Of a DNA stretch of 5,909 nucleotides, positions 5,276-5,909 are shown in pieces; positions within the stretch are counted from its first letter, which is position 1; each line of letters opens with the position of its first letter. Position numbers and translations under genes: made by a program. The notes under the pieces are model-generated. The model worked only from the letters and a program-made list of their open reading frames with translations, had not been told where the DNA came from and searched no databases. Origin of the DNA: Betaproteobacteria bacterium (GTDB taxonomy: Bacteria; Pseudomonadota; Gammaproteobacteria; Burkholderiales; Casimicrobiaceae); contig VBDA01000316.1 of assembly GCA_005883655.1 (NCBI GenBank), forward strand, positions 1 to 5,909. Reading direction: 5' to 3'.

Positions 5276-5909
5276 ATGAGCTTTGTCCTGCATGGCATCG
5301 GTGTGACGGGGGGCATCGCCATCGGACGCGCCCAGCTCGTTTCTCATGCCACTCTCGAAGTTGCCCATTACACGATCCGCGCCGACCAGGTCCCGGCGGA
5401 AATCGCCCGGCTGACTCAGGCGATAGCGGCGGAGTTCGGCGCATTTCTCGACGTGCACTGGATGATCCTCACCGACCCGACGATCTCGGAAACGCCCAAG
5501 CGGATGATCGCCGAGCTGCACTGCAACGCGGAGTGGGCCCTTACCCAACAAATGGGGGTCCTGGTCGACCAGTTCGACACGATCGAGGATCCGTACCTGC
5601 GCGAACGCCGGGCCGATGTAGTGCAGGTAGTCGAGCGCGTGCTCAAGGTGTTGCTGGGCAGGCCAGGAGCCGTGCGCGCGTCCAACGCCGAGGAGCAGAC
5701 CATACTTGTAGCGCACGATCTGTCGCCTGCCGACGTCATCCAGTTCAAAACTCACCACTTCGCCGCGTTCCTGACCGATCTCGGCGGTGTCACCTCGCAT
5801 ACGGCGATCGTCGCCCGCAGTCTGAACGTGCCCGCCGTGGTCGCGACCCACAATGCGCGCGCGCTGATACGCGAGAACGAGCTCTTGATCGTCGACGGCG
5901 CCAAGAATG
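5276..5909 (+). CDS. ptsI: PTS enzyme I (phosphoenolpyruvate–protein phosphotransferase), N-terminal part, with an internal in-frame deletion
   Basis: Partial gene: the first 211 codons are present and the frame runs open off the window end (a full EI is about 570-590 residues). EI autophosphorylates from PEP and passes phosphate to HPr. MSFVLHGIGVTGGIAIGRA (1-19) is the family start. AEFGAFLDVHWMILTDP (52-68), CNAEWALTQQM (83-93) and EDPYLRERRADV (104-115) belong to the helical HPr-binding subdomain. DLGGVTSHTAIVAR (168-181) holds the phosphorylated His175 (E. coli His189). The catalytic PEP-binding barrel lies beyond the window. One oddity: between AEIARL (41-46) and the GAFLDVH segment there are about 18 fewer residues than in E. 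coli EI and remembered Burkholderia EI. This shortens the first helices of the HPr-docking region. ATG 5276 has no good ribosome site; it overlaps as ATGA the stop of a 12-codon frame from 5244. Gene identity is secure; activity of this version is uncertain. Confidence 0.93.
   Translation, partial: MSFVLHGIGVTGGIAIGRAQLVSHATLEVAHYTIRADQVPAEIARLTQAIAAEFGAFLDVHWMILTDPTISETPKRMIAELHCNAEWALTQQMGVLVDQFDTIEDPYLRERRADVVQVVERVLKVLLGRPGAVRASNAEEQTILVAHDLSPADVIQFKTHHFAAFLTDLGGVTSHTAIVARSLNVPAVVATHNARALIRENELLIVDGAKN

Overview
This is a GC-rich chromosomal segment, most likely from a betaproteobacterium. The main clue is the run gshB – PTS IIA (mannose type) – ptsH – ptsI on the + strand, an order familiar from Burkholderiales and relatives that carry a regulatory rather than sugar-importing phosphotransferase system. 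Every protein aligns best, from memory, to proteobacterial versions. No mobile element, CRISPR array, rRNA or tRNA is visible.

Layout: (1) Positions 1-162 are the last 53 codons of glmS, including the conserved 3' end that Tn7-like elements use as a target. A weak hairpin follows the stop. (2) Positions 219-2237 and 2242-3012 form a molybdate locus. A short ModE-type regulator on the + strand converges, with a 7-base gap, on a modABC transporter operon read on the - strand (modA at 3012, then modB, then modC ending at 586). A good sigma70-type promoter with an overlapping ModE-box palindrome lies just upstream of modA. (3) Positions 3202-4161 are gshB (glutathione synthetase), divergent from modA. 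(4) Positions 4357-5909 hold a PTS phosphorelay: a mannose-family IIA protein, HPr overlapping it by 20 bases, and after an unusually long 255-base spacer the N-terminal third of enzyme I, cut by the window end.

How the genes work together: ModA captures molybdate in the periplasm, ModB forms the channel and ModC supplies ATP hydrolysis. A ModE-like protein probably shuts the operon off at the box that covers the modA promoter. In the PTS block phosphate would flow from PEP to EI, then to HPr His15, then to IIA His9. HPr also has the Ser46 site used by HPr kinase. No IIB or IIC component is present here, which suggests a regulatory relay.

The most notable signals are two apparent in-frame internal deletions. 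ModB lacks about 39 residues, including a membrane helix, with a junction inside a TLPLA motif that family members carry twice. EI lacks about 18 residues in the helical HPr-docking subdomain. Other points are a ModE without its molybdate-sensing domain and a strong stem-loop in the ptsH–ptsI spacer. No wholly new system is evident.
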